Counted from the stretch's first letter, positions 12,561-26,292 are shown. The stretch: DNA of 64,000 nucleotides from Pelargonium tetragonum (GCA_036897445.1 JAYMTL010000081.1:27322-91321); one strand, 5' to 3'. Translations and numbers: made by a program. Notes: generated from the sequence alone by a model not told the origin.

Positions 12561-14400
12561 TGCGTACGCGCTCAAGAAACTATTATGCGTTAATTACATT
12601 ACCTCGCTGCAGTCGGTAGGGCAGTATCCTGTTCCCTTTAGCTTGTTCCCTCTTTTAGCAATAAGCACAAGGAGCGGGAGGCATTCTCCTTTAATAACTA
12701 CAAAAATCTATAATAATTTAACTATCTAATAATAACTAAGATTTAAATAGATATACTAATAGATAAAATTCCTAACAATAGGAGGTGATATCCTAGCTAC
12801 AGTAGGTACAGACTCCTATCAAGAAGAATACAACGAATGCGGCTAAGAGGATTAAACTACAGAGTCATTTTTCAGGGCTCATAAGAAGGGTTTAGCTTAC
12901 AACAAGACAGATCAAAAAGAAGGAATTTCTAGTAAATTAAGAGTCTGCTTTTCTAGTCTATAAAGACTTCAGAACTCTAGGCTTAACAACTAGGAATTAC
13001 CTTTTTAGGAAAACCCTTAACTAGCCGCTATCCTCTTGGTTGGACCCACGCTTACTTAATATTATAGTCTGTTACTCCTACCTATAAAATAGCTTTTTTT
13101 ATTAAGAGCTTTCTTAGTTCATAGGGATTCAAAGTGAAAATAGATAAGGGCCTCTTTGTTCCTATCTTCCCTAAAAGTCTTGGGGTAACTCCAGGGAAGA
13201 GTAGTAAATCCCCATTAACTAAGGAAATCATATTAAATTAAAAAGCATTCCTTAACAAATTAGGAATGAACTCCTTTAGAAAAACTCTTTCTCTTAGTTA
13301 AAGTGCTTAGGAAATAAGTAAGATAAAATTAAGGAAATCCCATTAAGGAACTCCTAAACAATCTAAAACAACACACGTTTTCTAATTGCCGAGGAGCAAG
13401 ATATAGAGGTAAGTGAAACCTCTTTACTTTATAAGAGCTTAAGCAATGGAATCTTATACTTATATCCGAAATGTAAGAAAAACCCTGACGGAGCTAGCAC
13501 GCTGGAAACCCTTCACTATTGAACAAGGCTACGCTATATTAATTACCCTGTAAATTAAGAGCAGCCCACCTCTTACCTCTATATACTTTAAATCCAAAAA
13601 CAGAAGCATAAAAGCAATCTAACTTTCGAATACCTAAAAATTCCGTTTTCTAAAATCCCTTTTATCTTATTACTAACTGGATTGAGATTTGTATTCTTCA
13701 TACCTCTTTTCTTAAAAGCTATAACTTTCGTATGGGCTATACCACCCGATTTACTTACTCAGTTACATTCTACCCAAATTGTTCAGCAAAAACCTGTACT
13801 ATTTCCTGGATCGGTTAAAAAGGACTTTAACGCTATCTCTTTACTAGACAGGAAAGACCTTACGTGGACTATCTGGAATCGGTAAACAAAGGAACATGAG
13901 AACAAAACCCTTGCTTGCTTTTATTAACTTAACTTCCGGTATACTCCGTGTGGGATAGAGGGCCCGTAAGGAGAGCTTAACTGTCTTAACTTTTGTAAAG
14001 GTCCGGCGGATAAGAAGATAAACTGAAGTAACTTCAACTCTTTTATTTATATAGCTTACTAAAGCATTTTCAACAAGACTGATATGAGGTTGAACTAAGA
14101 TAGAAGCTGAAGTATTGCCTTATAACCCAGAGGGGCGCTCCTACCAGGATCTCGGGATAAGTATTTTAGTGCCGAATTTTTAAGGAACTTTTTACAATTT
14201 AAATTCTAGCACCACCCCTATTTTCTTACAAAGCCTCTTTGCTAGAGGAGTTCCTGCTAAATAATAAGGATTAGAGGATATATAAGTGTCTCGAGTGCTC
14301 CTAAAACTCTAAACGAGAACTCTTAAAAGGGCTTTCTATTTGTTATGCCAGTGCCCGATAAAACTAGAATAAAAAATTCTACTCTTTTGAATTATAAGTA
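12561..14400. other. Gene-free sequence after the A/C-rich island
   Basis: No gene is supported. The open frames at 12541-12729 and 13682-13885 (plus strand, 62 and 67 codons, both with non-ATG starts) have no recognisable products. A small hairpin (AAGGAG at 12669-12674 with CTCCTT at 12686-12691) sits in a slightly more GC-rich patch. The rest looks like the window background. Confidence 0.5.
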
Positions 14401-15130
14401 AACTACTCTACTTTAGTCGATACCTAAGATTTTTGAATATGAATATATATAGTTGTTATGATAGCTTTCTTTGTCATAATAGCTACACTATAGCTCTGTC
14501 TCTCATTCTTGATGATAACTTTTTGTTTCTTAAGCCTACCTAGACCCATCTTTTGTATTTTGTAATACCTCTACCTTCTTACTCAGACTTCCTACTCTTT
14601 ATTCCTTTACTACCTTTAACCAGAAGACAGGGAAATGCAATCAATATAGTATAATAAAAATCCTCCTTACCAAACAATCCTAAGTTAGACAAAGAAAGAT
14701 AAAAAGAGGATACCCGATTCCTAGCTTAAACTTAAATTCCCTATAAAGTCTCTTAGTTCTTTATCTCTTGTAAAACCCCTGTACTCAGTTCTCCCGTCAG
14801 TAGAAACCTTTCTTACTCGAATTCTTAAAGCTATACTTGTACTCTACACCTATACCCTTATTCTTAGTATGGGCTATACTCTTTTAAGCTCGATTTCCTA
14901 TTTTTCTTCTGTAACTTTCTCCATAACTAAAACTCTTTCTTACAAACCTGTGCTTAATCTAAAGAACTATCTTCTTTTGAGCTAGAACACTTTTCAGAGC
15001 TATTATACCTTTTTTTAGGATACCCCCTTATTAATACCTATAACTCTCTTGCTAGCCATACTCTTCTTAGTCTTTGTAGCGATACTCCCTATATGAACTT
15101 TTAAGTTAAGAAATTCCTTGATTCTATTGT
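14401..15130 (-). other. Pyrimidine-rich island, possible decayed insertion read on the minus strand
   Basis: The plus strand is unusually rich in C and T with CTTCTT, CTACC and CCTTAC words, so the minus strand is purine-rich. Reading the minus strand gives runs of about 25 codons between stops with many Lys, Arg, Ser and Glu residues, but no domain I can name. Purine-rich sense strands are common in coding DNA, so a broken gene or transposon is possible. Simple composition bias explains it equally well. Confidence 0.3.
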
Positions 15131-18100
15131 AGACCTTTTTATACTTATTAATTTCAAAAGGGTGTAAGAGGACTTTCACTTGACTTCTTTTACTGGAAAC
15201 TCAGAACTAAAGGAATCTCTTATTACCTAACTAACTTACTCTCTGGAATTGAAACCCTGTAAACAACAAAGGAATATAAAAGAGCACCCTACTATGTTCC
15301 GGATCCCTTTTAAATACCTTAAAACCAAACTCTTTCTATAGCCTACCTACTTATCTGTTCTGTCCTAGACTCTAAACTAGACTGTTACTTCAAAAAACTT
15401 AAAGAAAAGGAAGATTTATTCATTTGAAAAAGGGATTCTGGTATTTTCTGGAATAACTTTTATTGCTCTAGTTTAGCTGCCCGGTAGGGTCCTGGATATG
15501 CTTTAGGATCCCCACTTTAGGAAAACCTTTGTTTACAACTTCCTAAGCCCGAGAACTCATCGAGTTGTTTTGCCTAATTAGAAAGTAATAGGCAGTTAAG
15601 GTAGATCCCTCTTGTTAGTTGTAGCTAGCAATATAGAGAAGATAAAGCCTTAGGCGAGTTTGGAGATGCTTACTCTTACCGACGGAAGGCATCCGGAGGA
15701 AGGGAGATGCAAGATAGTATCTTGAGTATACCGACGAACCTAAAAACACAAGTATCTTAATCCCAATACCTGTAAGTAAACAAAGAATCAGTCCTTTCTA
15801 TTTTAGCTAAGAACGAAAAGCCGCCTCTTTTTTATTTCACTTTAATAAACACACAACTGGAAGTTCACTACGCTATTTACTAGACCGTAAACTTCCTTTA
15901 ACTTTAGCCCTAGTTTAGAGAACTTCACATGCAACTCATTCATAGTTTCAATTCTACATTATATTCCTGTAAAGCTGAATATCTCGACTAAATAGAATTA
16001 CTCGCTTACACTTACATGTTACCTTACCAAAAACCAAAAAAGGATAATACTAACTAAAAGGTAAGGCTCTTATTTCCCTTTTTAACTAAAAAAGAAAGTA
16101 GAACCCCGTCGACTTGCTTGCTCCATATTAATTGAGTAAAAACTCTTCTACTAAAATCCCTAAGAACGCTTTATCGCTTTAAACTAACAACAAGAGGGCT
16201 TCGCACCTATATTTTGTAGACCTGCTTACTTATTACCTTAAATCCTAGAGTACAAAAAAGGGTTCTCGGCTTTTTGCTTTAAAGGTCTTTCTTGTAAAAC
16301 GGATTCCTAGTTTATATATATAGAATGAGTCTTACTCTCAGATAAATAAAGAGCCCCTTTGCTTTGAAAAACTAGCGGTATAGTTTTCACGGGGCCTGCC
16401 TCAACCAAGTATTGCTGCTTATAAGAGGGCCCCCTACTCCTTGTTATGCAATATATGTATTTAAGAATTGCTAAGAGGCTCGTATAATGTTAAGGAAAAT
16501 CTCAAAGTTCAAGCAGGAGTTCTTTTGTATATCATTCAAAGGATTTTCTAGAGTTATAACAACCACTCAAGGTATTGAAATCTTGTCTATATAAAAATTT
16601 TATGTTTTTGATACTGCTGGTTGGAGTACCCGTACGGCTAACCTAAGTTAATAGCGGGCTTCTTTTAGTACAACGTATTCTGACTTTTTAGTTTAGTATA
16701 AAACGTTTGCGCTAATATCCTACTTACGCAGTAAGAATACCGAATTGAACCTTTAACGTCCTTGTAAATTAATAAGCGTTTTATTTCCCTTTCGGCAGCT
16801 TGTAATACAAACCTTTAAGACACAGGCAAACCAGAATTCCGCGATTTCTATCTAAGCTATTTCGAAGTCTACACTCTAGGATAATACAAGGAGTTCTTTG
16901 GGCCGAGATAACTAAAAGGGGGCTCCTGGGTTTTAGTACTATATCCAGACTATTCCCGGGTACTTTAAGATAGAAAATCAAGGTATTGCGGTAAATTGGG
17001 TTTTAGTGTTGTAGTATGTAAAAGGGGTAACCTTAGCTTTGATATTACAAGTTTTCAAGTTTAACTTTTAGATAGTAAAACCTTAAAAAGGGGCCCTCTT
17101 AGTTTAAGAAGGAAACCCCTTATTTTTTTACTTATTCTGGTAGCCGGAATATAGAAATGAAGAACTTCTGTGCTTTATCATAGGAGGGTCCTGGTCTAGG
17201 TTTCGGGCTTTTAACTGCTTTTGGCTATATTAACAAACTTTTCAAGAGAAACAAAAGAGTTTAGTACCAGTCTTTAATATTTCATTTTCTCGTATAAAAG
17301 GTCCGGGTTTTGAAGTGGATACAATAAGGTTTTCCTGGGTTTAGACGGAGTATAGACAGACTGCTTTAGCGGATACCCCTGGTGGGTTTTACTTGCTTGT
17401 GCAGATTCTAAACTTATTAACAAGGTAAAATAGGAAAATTCTAGAATCTCTTTTCTCTTTTAGGGAACAGGTAGGAAAGGCAGGGCCTCAAAAATATAGT
17501 AAGATAGTAAAAAGTTTCCTTTTAGAGGGTCTCTTTTTCAAATTAAGGTTATAAGGATAAGGAAACGGGGATTTTGGTAATACTGTAATACTTAATCGGA
17601 TTTACCTGTTTGGGATATGGAGTTCCTTAGTTAGAAAGGGCAATCTTAAGTGGGAGTTTCGGGCCTTGCCTATTTTATCTGGTTCCTAAAATCCGATCAA
17701 GAATGCAAAGGTTAAGAGTCAAAGTCCCGTTTTGGCTTAGTAAGGCAATATAGGATAACAGGGATTTTTTTAACTAAAGCAGTTACTATATCCTATACTA
17801 GACTGAGGCTCTGTCTTAATTTAGAAATGTTTCTGAAAAATTCATTAAAAATGTAAGAAAACGGGGAGCTCTATAAAGTCTTTGGTAAAAGAGGGACATC
17901 CTAATAGACCTCCTAACAAGTCTTTATCGCAATTCCCTTTCTAGAGAATAACACTTGAGGCTTGAGGTTGGTTTATTCGTGTTATCTTGACTTTTTTGGA
18001 AAGTATTTACTTAAAAATGTGTAATATCTAAGAGTAGCCTTGGATTCCTGAATTTTCAATACAATATAAAAGTAAGGAGTTTAGACTAGAGCCTATTAAG

Positions 18101-20640
18101 TTATATAAAAGTCGATAAAAAGGGTCAAAAGCCTATATAACGAGGAGCCTACTAAATAGAATTTACCTGCGTTTCTGAGTGGTGTGCGGGATATAGAGTT
18201 CTTATCTTTCACTTTATATAAAGGGATTTCCTAGTATTTAGACTTTTATGAATTAGGACTCCACGTAAAGAAGTCACAAGAAACTTAGGGCAAATTCCAA
18301 GTCATTATGCTCCGGAGTTTCTTAACTGGAAAGGGTACTCAAGGGCTTCCTGTTTTGATTTTTCTCTTAGAAATGAGATCTAGAGGCTTAATGTAAGAAC
18401 ACCTTACGAGGTAGACTGACTTTAGGGTACGTAAAAGGTTAACAGTTTTTGGTTTCATTAACAGTCCTAAGTGAGTGTTTATTTTAATGAAAGGCGGTAA
18501 GGACTAATGTATAAAAAAGGAAAGTTCAAAGGGTTCATTTTCCTAAGTCTGAAGATGGGATAGATCCTCGAATATGTAATGAAATTAATACCTATTAAAA
18601 AAGGGGTCCTGCACTACTACATGGACTTTAGCTTTTGTTAAACCGGAGCTTGCGCTAGCGCAGAAAGCCTTGATCCTGAAGTCAACTTTAAGTTATCCCC
18701 AAGGGAGGTACCCAAAATGATAGGGGGATCTAATACCCTTTAAAGAGGGTTTTTATAAAAATGAATAGGCCTTGCAAGGATCTTATTACACTATAAACTA
18801 ATTCAAGTGCTTTTTTTTTTACCAAACCAAGTATACCTGTACACCTAGAAATTTAACTCGAACTAATGGCACCTGTTCCTAATCCTAAAGTCCTAAAGAG
18901 TCGTGACAACGGGATAAAGCCGGACCCTTGCTTGCGTTTAAACAAGATTGTTTTAGCTGTATATAAAGTAGGAACCACCATACGACTTCCCCTTAAAGAT
19001 GCTCTATTTTATTGTTAACTAAACAACCGACTCTTATAAAATTAGGAAAGCGTCCTTATAGATCTTAGGTATGTCACAAAAAGGCCCACGCCGAAAACTC
19101 AAGAAATTCTATCTAACTAATGCAAGAAACTTTATCAACTCTAAAACGGATTCTGTAAGAAAACTAAGGGAGCCCGGTAAATAAGAATTGAAGAGTGCTT
19201 GTAATACCAATTAGAATTCTTTATATTTCAACTCAAGCCCTTAATAACTCTATAAGCTATACTGGAACTCTATTTTCTTTTTTAAGAGCGCTGAGCTTTA
19301 TATTAGGAAAAATCCTATAAACACCTAGATTTGGGATTTAGGACGGCGCAAACTCTTAGTTTACGGCTAACCCCAGGAAGATAAAAGAATTTCTTTGGTT
19401 GGAGGATTAGAAACTAGATCCGAGACTTACATAAACTGTTAGGGAAATTCTAAGAGTAGTTTAGTAGGATGCCTCCAGAGATCGAATACGCTATTAAATA
19501 GTATAGACTCCTAAAATTAAGACTTACTTTGTCAAAAGTATAATCCAACTCCTGTAATGCATAGTAACCGAAACCCTGAAATTTACGACAGACTTACACT
19601 TTCACGGATTCGTTTTAAAGTTTACTAATCGACAGCTAGTATAAGATCCTTGGAGTTTCCAAATAGAACCTTCTTAGTTGTAAAGTTTGTAGTTTAAGAG
19701 AAGGGTTTTTCTTTTATTGTGGGTTCGGTCCTACGCTTCTGAATTACTTGTTTAGTGTCGGAGTATGCAGTATAAGCTGAAGGGCTACTGGATAAATCTC
19801 GTGTGATCGAACTTGGAATTTTTCGGTCTGGGAAGAGGAGGAATACATGGGTGCTTTCTAATCCTGGTTAGCTAGCGGGGTAGGGTAAGCTTGTTGCTTT
19901 AATCTGAAATTTATACTTAGTCATAATAGGTTTATTGTTATAAGAATAACAAAACGAAGATATTAATTTTGTGATAAGAAATTTGTTGACTTGGTCAAAG
20001 TTTTTATATTAGTTTCCCTATCGTAAGCACGGAAAGGTCCTAGTAGAACATACAAAACAGGGAGACTTAAAGCAAAGGGGTGTAATTAGGAGAGCTCCGA
20101 AGTTCGGAAGAAATTAAGTTTCAGCCTTTTAGGTACAAAGTAAGTGAGGAGGAATCTTGCGCGGTATTTCCATAGGCTAAGTATTTTCAAGATAACAAGA
20201 TAAAGAGGAGAGTCCTTACAGTTTACCGTGTCATAAATTTTTGGTTTCAGTTCAAAAAGGGGAAGGCAGCTTCAAAGTGAATGTTGGTGTATTTTCTTAT
20301 AGATCTATTTGCTAAAAGGAGTCCCGAAAGAAATTCCGGTCTATGACAAGACACTTTAGGAGTGAATAAGTATTAATAAGAGCATCTACCAGTCTAAAAA
20401 GTCGTACTTAGATATAAAACGATATATCTGTATGGATATTTCAAGACCCGGCTGAAGTTTTAAATTAGGACTTTCCGAAGCCAGGTTAGAATTAAGTCAT
20501 TTCCACGGGGCGCTTGCCTATTATTTATATAGTACTATAATAAGAGTGTGCGATAAAATTGAACGTATAGAAAGAACTAGAATTTACTAGAACTAAACGG
20601 AGCATTTTGAGCATCGAGATATTTGAGGTATTTAAAGTAG
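15131..20640. other. Gene-free AT-rich background
   Basis: No gene or RNA is supported. The longest frame noticed (16781-16981, minus, 66 codons) is unremarkable. The stretch includes a GGGGCCC-centred patch at 17085-17100, a run of ten T at 18811-18820, and a perfect 8 bp tandem duplication at 18883-18898. Confidence 0.55.
18883..18898. repeat. 2 x 8 bp tandem duplication
   Basis: TCCTAAAG is repeated twice head to tail. It is short enough to be chance on its own, and is listed because similar small duplications recur across the window. Confidence 0.6.
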
Positions 20641-21080
20641 AGTTGGATCTAATATCTAAGTATCCTATTTCTCTTCCATCCTAATATCCTGATGTACAAC
20701 AAGTAAAGTAAAAAAAAACCATGCTCTTTGTAATCCTTAAGACAGCAAGCAGAGAAAAGAATAATATTTGTAGCTAGACTCTTACTCTTTTTTTATAGGA
20801 GCTCCTTTCCTCTTGTTAGAAGCTATGCCTAAGGCACTCTTTGTTTTTGTAAGAGAAGCTTTACCTGTAGCCAGTGTCTTATTGTTGCTTAGACTTTTGT
20901 AGCTATTGTATTCTTGTTACTTAATTGTATTTTACTGTATTTGTATTCTCATAGTGTATTAGCTTTAAAAATTTGTTAATATTTAATATAAACTCTAGGC
21001 TACTTAGGTATGTAATAGTGAGTATTCTAGTGTATTACTCGTTCTAGGAAGTAAACTTTAATGATGAGTTGTTAATTGGA
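20641..21080 (-). other. T-rich island, opposite strand bias to the 11-12.5 kb island
   Basis: At about 20860-20960 the plus strand is rich in T and G (TTGTAGC, TATTGTA, TTGTTAC words). Its reverse complement therefore resembles the A/C-rich island near 12.3 kb in texture. Around 20765-20782, the reverse complement of the sequence matches the island near 12383-12400 at about 15 of 16 positions (core TCTAGCTACAA). That is suggestive of related decayed insertions in opposite orientations, but I could not align the two over a longer length. Confidence 0.25.
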
Positions 21081-21467
21081 AAAGACCTTTTAAGGATAAA
21101 ACCTCCCTCTCTGCGTTACAGGTCGGTAACACTGACTCTTCTATATACTTATAAGGCTATACCCTTCTTAACGATAGAGCAAAGAACAAGGGGCATGCTT
21201 TACAAGAGAACTCCTATAACAAAGTATCTAAGTAGGCTCTAGGAAGACAGAAGAGCTTTGAAGGGAAATCCTTGCTTTTTCTCTTTTCTAGGCGATTTGG
21301 TAGGGCGTTTAGTTAGAGAGATTGAAATAAGAATGAGAGTGGATGCCTTTTGAGTTACAAGTACGTCATGAGTCAAGTGGAGCAAATGGCATAGGTTCGA
21401 ATAGGGTATAGGAAGTGGTCAATCCTATATTCTACTAGATCGGAATACTAATTTAGGATTATCTGCT

Positions 21468-21491
21468 TTTACAACTAAATTTACAACTAAA
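21468..21491. repeat. Perfect 2 x 12 bp tandem duplication
   Basis: TTTACAACTAAA at 21468-21479 is repeated exactly at 21480-21491. It is probably replication slippage in unconstrained DNA. Confidence 0.85.
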
Positions 21492-24000
21492 AATGGAATA
21501 TTATCAGGAAGATACTACAAAGACAGAGCTTCCCTATCTTCTTAGACTAGAACATGTCAACTTGCTACACCAAGAAGTCACAAGAACTAAAGGAAATAGA
21601 AAAAATAAGGTTTATGTCTATAAGATCGGAATACTGCTTTCTAATTCTAACTGATCTAGAAACTGATAGTGGTAGTAATGGAAACCCCTTTGAAAGTTCT
21701 AGTTGTCGATGGATAAGATGAATCTAGGCCAAGGCAAATGAAGGTGTTAAAGAAACTTCTATTTGGAAAGCAGAGGAGTTCCAGTATTCTTCTGTGTAAA
21801 CCGGTCTATGTCTATAGCTGGAAAAGGCGTATTAGACTGAAACAGATTCTAGATTCTTGTTTTTTTGTTGGGGAAAGTCCCCCTTTATTATTTCCAAAGA
21901 AGCACAAGTTTGAGGTATATTACGTAATCAAAAGTTTTAAACACTAAGGGCGCCTATTAAATAAAACCTAGAATTTTCTTGTCAAGGAGTGGCTTATGCA
22001 ATTAAATAATATTCTAACCCGAGGAAGGAGGTGCTATATGTAAAAGGCTCCTTTTCTGCAGCAATTCCCTACAATTCTTGGAAAATAACCTCAGTGAAAC
22101 TGGCTGATAAGAATTCGATTGGTTTTAGTTTATAAAAGTAGGTATACTCTTGATCTCGAAGTAAGACCCCTGGGACTAAACTCACAAAAATCCACAGGGG
22201 CAAATACATGTTACTAAGAGTTTTAGAAGAGCTGGGATTGATTAAAGAAGGCCCTACTTTTATGTATACTAGTAGTTTGTGTCAAATAAAAGGTTAAAAT
22301 TATATACCTTACTCCGAGTCACCCGAAAATCAAATATACAACAAAAAAGACTGACTCCAAAACGTTAGAGTTTGTTTAGCAGATGGATATAAAGATTGAC
22401 TTTTTAGAGACCCTTACTTTATAGGGATTCCATATCTTATACCTAAAAAGAAAAGAAATTTCTTAGTATACGAGGTGGGTTTAACTACAAAAGTCTAGTA
22501 AGATTGTTTTACTCAAAGTGAAGTAGTTCACAAGCCCCTGTTAATTACCGGATCACTTATATTAAAAATGAAAAAGGTTTAGGGTTTAGTATAAAATTCC
22601 TTAGAAAAGTTACAATATTCAGCCTTAAACCACCCTAGTTTACTGCTTTTGCTCAATCCGCCAAATACTTAAAAATGAAAGGGGTTCTCTATTCTAGAAT
22701 TAGAAATCCCCTGGAATATGAAACTGTAATTGAGGAAACTTCTAAAAACCTCTTCCTGCTAAGTATTCTATAAAATAAGGTTTAAAAGTCCGTTTTACTT
22801 GTGAGTGGTCGAAGCAAATATAAAGAATCTCTTTTCAGTAAATGTAACATCCAAAAAAAACTTTTGCGTTATGTTTTCAAAAAAGGATTGTAGGATATGC
22901 AAGAAAGTACTACTAGTGACGAAAACTTGGGTTACAGGGGGCCACGGATATACTTACAAGAAACCGGCGAATGCTTCTCTAGGATCAACTTCAGAAAGGA
23001 AACCTTATTGTTAACTCAAAAAAGAGGGTTATAAAGCTTCTATTGATAAACCATACGTTCCCTTCTTTGTTTTGTATCTTAATTATGTAAGTACCCGGTT
23101 TTGATAGGTTGCCGAATTAGTTTGTTGAAAAAGTCTCAGTCACTAACACTAAAAAGTCATTTTTTTTTAACAATGGGACCCCTAATGGAGGTACAAAAAC
23201 TTTAATGGGTCTACTCCTAACAAGTCTAATCTTAGTTTTTTCTTTTTATATACTTGGATCTCTCTTATTCTTAAAAAATCAACTTTACTTTATATGTTAC
23301 AGATTTCGAGTACTAATCGAGGAATAGTGTTACCTTTTTATTACTTAGTTTTTGCGGCTTAATGTAGTTATAGCTATAGATTTATATAGAAATTCTTTTA
23401 AGTAATAGGGACCTCGTACTGTTAACTAAAAAGCTCAGGCTTCTTTTTGTAAGGCGCGCTTAACGGAAGAGTGCCCCTTGAGTAGAGTCCGGGAAAAATC
23501 TTTGAAATAAGCTATAAGAATGGAAATTCGGGAAAAAATATGTTGTTCTCAAACGAGAGATAGCCAAATTCTTTACGAATTCACTAGAACAGAGAGTTTT
23601 TCATTAATAGAATAAGAGTTTCTTTCAAGGTTTAGAAGGGGGAATCTCGTTGATTGCCTTAAAACTCAACTTAGGACTAATTTAAGAAGCTGGGTAGTTA
23701 AAACTAGAGCAAGTTTAAACTCAAAATTGAATTTTTATGAGAAAGACATAGCCCCGAAAGCCCTAGATACCTCACAGGGATTTTTTTATAATATTAAACT
23801 CTCGGCGGGTAGCCGCCCAATACCCGCTTATGAACTACAATGAAAAAGAAATAAAGGCATTTTTTAACAGAGCGGTCATTACAAACGGGTACTCCAAAGT
23901 TTAGACAAGCCTCAATTTCTTTTTCAAAGCAGACCCTTTATCAAATCATGGAAAACGCTAAAACTATAAGTGCTCAAGTATCCCCCTGGGAAGGGTTTTA

Positions 24001-24020
24001 GTTTATGTATGTTTATGTAT
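24001..24020. repeat. Perfect 2 x 10 bp tandem duplication
   Basis: GTTTATGTAT occurs twice head to tail. It is a simple slippage-type duplication with no gene context. Confidence 0.85.
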
Positions 24021-25874
24021 GGGTAACTTTTCGAAATAAAGTAATATCCCCTCTGTATACCAAGACTACTCAAGTATTCCGTATTTGGAAGGATCCTTAA
24101 TTTCTTTCTTTTTGTAAACAATCTACAAATTATTATTACAATGAAGCTCTACCTCAGTAATAGCTCCTTTACAGTATTGACCAGAGTTTGCAATATCTGG
24201 TCTGCGTGCCCTGTATACTTCAAGAATTACTGCGAATTAACAATCTTAAATATCCTCCCCACGGTGAGTATCGAGCCTTAATTTATAACTAAAAGTGTCT
24301 TCTTTTATAAAGAATTTGTGACAATGTAAGAGGGCACGCTCCATTATTTAATCAATATAAATTCCTATACTATAATACAGAAAAGGGTACTAATTCTAGA
24401 TTTGCAAAGGTTAAGATTTTTTTAGTATTCTTATGAAATCTTTCTTTTACTAGTTTATGACTAAGAAGTCACTCAATACACTATACCCTTGAATTTAAGA
24501 AAGCTTGTCAAGTCAAGGTATGCTGTTAATTTGGGAGTAGAGTAACCCTTTCCTTAGTCTGCCTTTAGTCAAGAAATATCTGCGGCAGAAGCTCGGGATC
24601 CTTTTCCGTACTCTAGGATTTAGGTTTAGGACAGGTAAGTCTAAAGAGGGCCCTTATAAGATAAGTATATCGGGGTAGTAGTTTCTTTGATTCTGGATTC
24701 TATACCACTAAAATGAATAAGTTATTTTTGGGAATTCCTTTGGGTGTCCGGTAGTCGTTCCTACATTCAGGTTAAAGGTAAAAGGTAACCGGTTTATGAC
24801 AAAGACAATAGGGGTAAAGTCAGTTTTTATGTAAGGAAGTACACTAAAAGGAAATGTATAGCTGCTGGATAGGTTATAAGAATTCTAGAACAGTTTCAAA
24901 TAATGGAAAAGGGGGAAACCCGGACATAGGGTTTTACAGGAGAGAAAGAAAAAAGGGACTTTCAGGGGTAAATTTCCGGTGAGTGAATTGAGCTACTCAA
25001 ATTAAAAAGAGTCCTTGCGTTTGTATTTTAAGGTAAAAGATAATTTTTACAAAAAATCACTCTGTAGTATTTTCTATTCTGGGGTTTTTTACTTTACATA
25101 TTAGACTTTTACGTTCGATTTAATACGCTCCCCTTAGTACCCGCCCAAACCCTACTTTATGACCCGTTTTGAGCCTTTTAACAGAGACTCCTTAAATCTT
25201 TTCCGTTCCCTTAAATTTCGTTTGTTTTTAGCGCTATTTTACCTCATCAAGAAACGCAGAGGGTAAACTACACCTCCTACTATACGCGATACACTGCACA
25301 AGCCCCTTTTTATTTTAATTGAAAGTCCCTTTGTGACATGTACCTTATATTAAAGGAATTCTTGCTTCATTATATAAAACTCTGCACCGTTGCAGGATAT
25401 GTATCTTGGAGAGATCTCTTTATTATCTATCTAAGCGATTCTTAAAAAGAGATAGAGCGCGTACCGGACGATTTGTGTATGGCATAGGTTCAAGTCCCGC
25501 CCAGAGCCAGAGTAAGTTCTTTAAGTTTAAGAAGGGTCAAACACCTTATTTAATTAAACAGGAAATTGTAGACACAATACCAATCCGAGGATTACTAGTT
25601 CAAAAATACAAACTCACAGACACTCGCATAAGTAAGTAGAGTCCAATTGCTTAGATAAAAGCGCTCCTATCAGAATACTGAATCCGACCTAGATATATAG
25701 CTAATTTAAAACCATATATTATCGCATTTTCTTTATCGTTATTAGGAGCTTACATCCTCCCTTTTTAACCCCGGGGAGCTTCTAAACAATCATAAACAAA
25801 AATACTAAGAAATTCTGTATATAACAGGAAAGTCGCTGGAATAATAACTAGGCCAGAGGTGCATATATTAACTA

Positions 25875-25935
25875 ATATCTATAAAGTTGTTAATCGCGGA
25901 GACATAAAGGTCGCAGGTTTAAACTGCATTATCTC
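25875..25935 (+). pseudogene. Possible degenerate tRNA fragment (CAU-like anticodon region)
   Basis: The order of elements resembles a tRNA. A D-loop-like AGTTGTTA lies at about 25884-25892, then CGCGGAGACATAAAGGTCGCAGG, broken here as CGCGGAGACATAAA and GGTCGCAGG, leading into a T arm. GCAG (25913-25916) and CTGC (25924-25927) pair perfectly around a seven-base loop. GGTCGCAGG before the T loop is typical of several bacterial and organellar tRNAs, such as elongator tRNA-Met and tRNA-Lys. No acceptor stem can be formed, the anticodon stem is missing several bases, and the T loop has TTT in place of TTC. It is most likely a decayed tRNA copy, and chance is possible. Confidence 0.25.
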
Positions 25936-26292
25936 TTAATAAAGCAAGTATACTAAGCAAACCCCTTTTAAGTTACGGTGCCTTTTGGCAAGTTGAAATT
26001 CTAGGTGGGAGACCCTTATTAATTAGAGAGGAACCTATAGCTATTCGCTACTACTTTTTGGGTATAATCGAGGACGTATGTATCAGTAAAAGGATTCAAG
26101 CTACAATCTATCAACCTTAATTACATTACCTTTTGTCTCCTATGAGTTGTATAACTGCAAGATATAGTTAACACAATACCTTAAATGTATATAATCATGT
26201 AACTGCGTCCTTATTTTTTATATCTTTCTGCCAGAGCAAAAAGGTCTCAATTGAACCACAATATTATATGTTGTTCGGGATGGTAAGATTCC

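Larger units (their letters stand above)
21081..25874. other. Gene-free AT-rich background
   Basis: No gene is supported. The longest frames (21738-21947 plus, 22805-23014 plus, 23924-24121 minus, 25406-25639 plus) are 65-77 codons with basic, motif-free products. The 25406-25639 frame crosses a faint tRNA-like stretch (ATAGAGCGCG at about 25452 and AGGTTCAAGTCC at about 25487). Small tandem duplications occur at 21468-21491 and 24001-24020. Confidence 0.55.

Noticed and set aside
14760-15060. Possible broken gene on the minus strand of the pyrimidine-rich patch
   Set aside because: The open runs are only about 25 codons between stops and contain no recognisable domain, so I report only the composition.
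25450-25510. tRNA-like stretch with ATAGAGCGCG and AGGTTCAAGTCC
   Set aside because: Only two or three T-stem pairs form, the anticodon stem does not pair, and no acceptor stem can be built.
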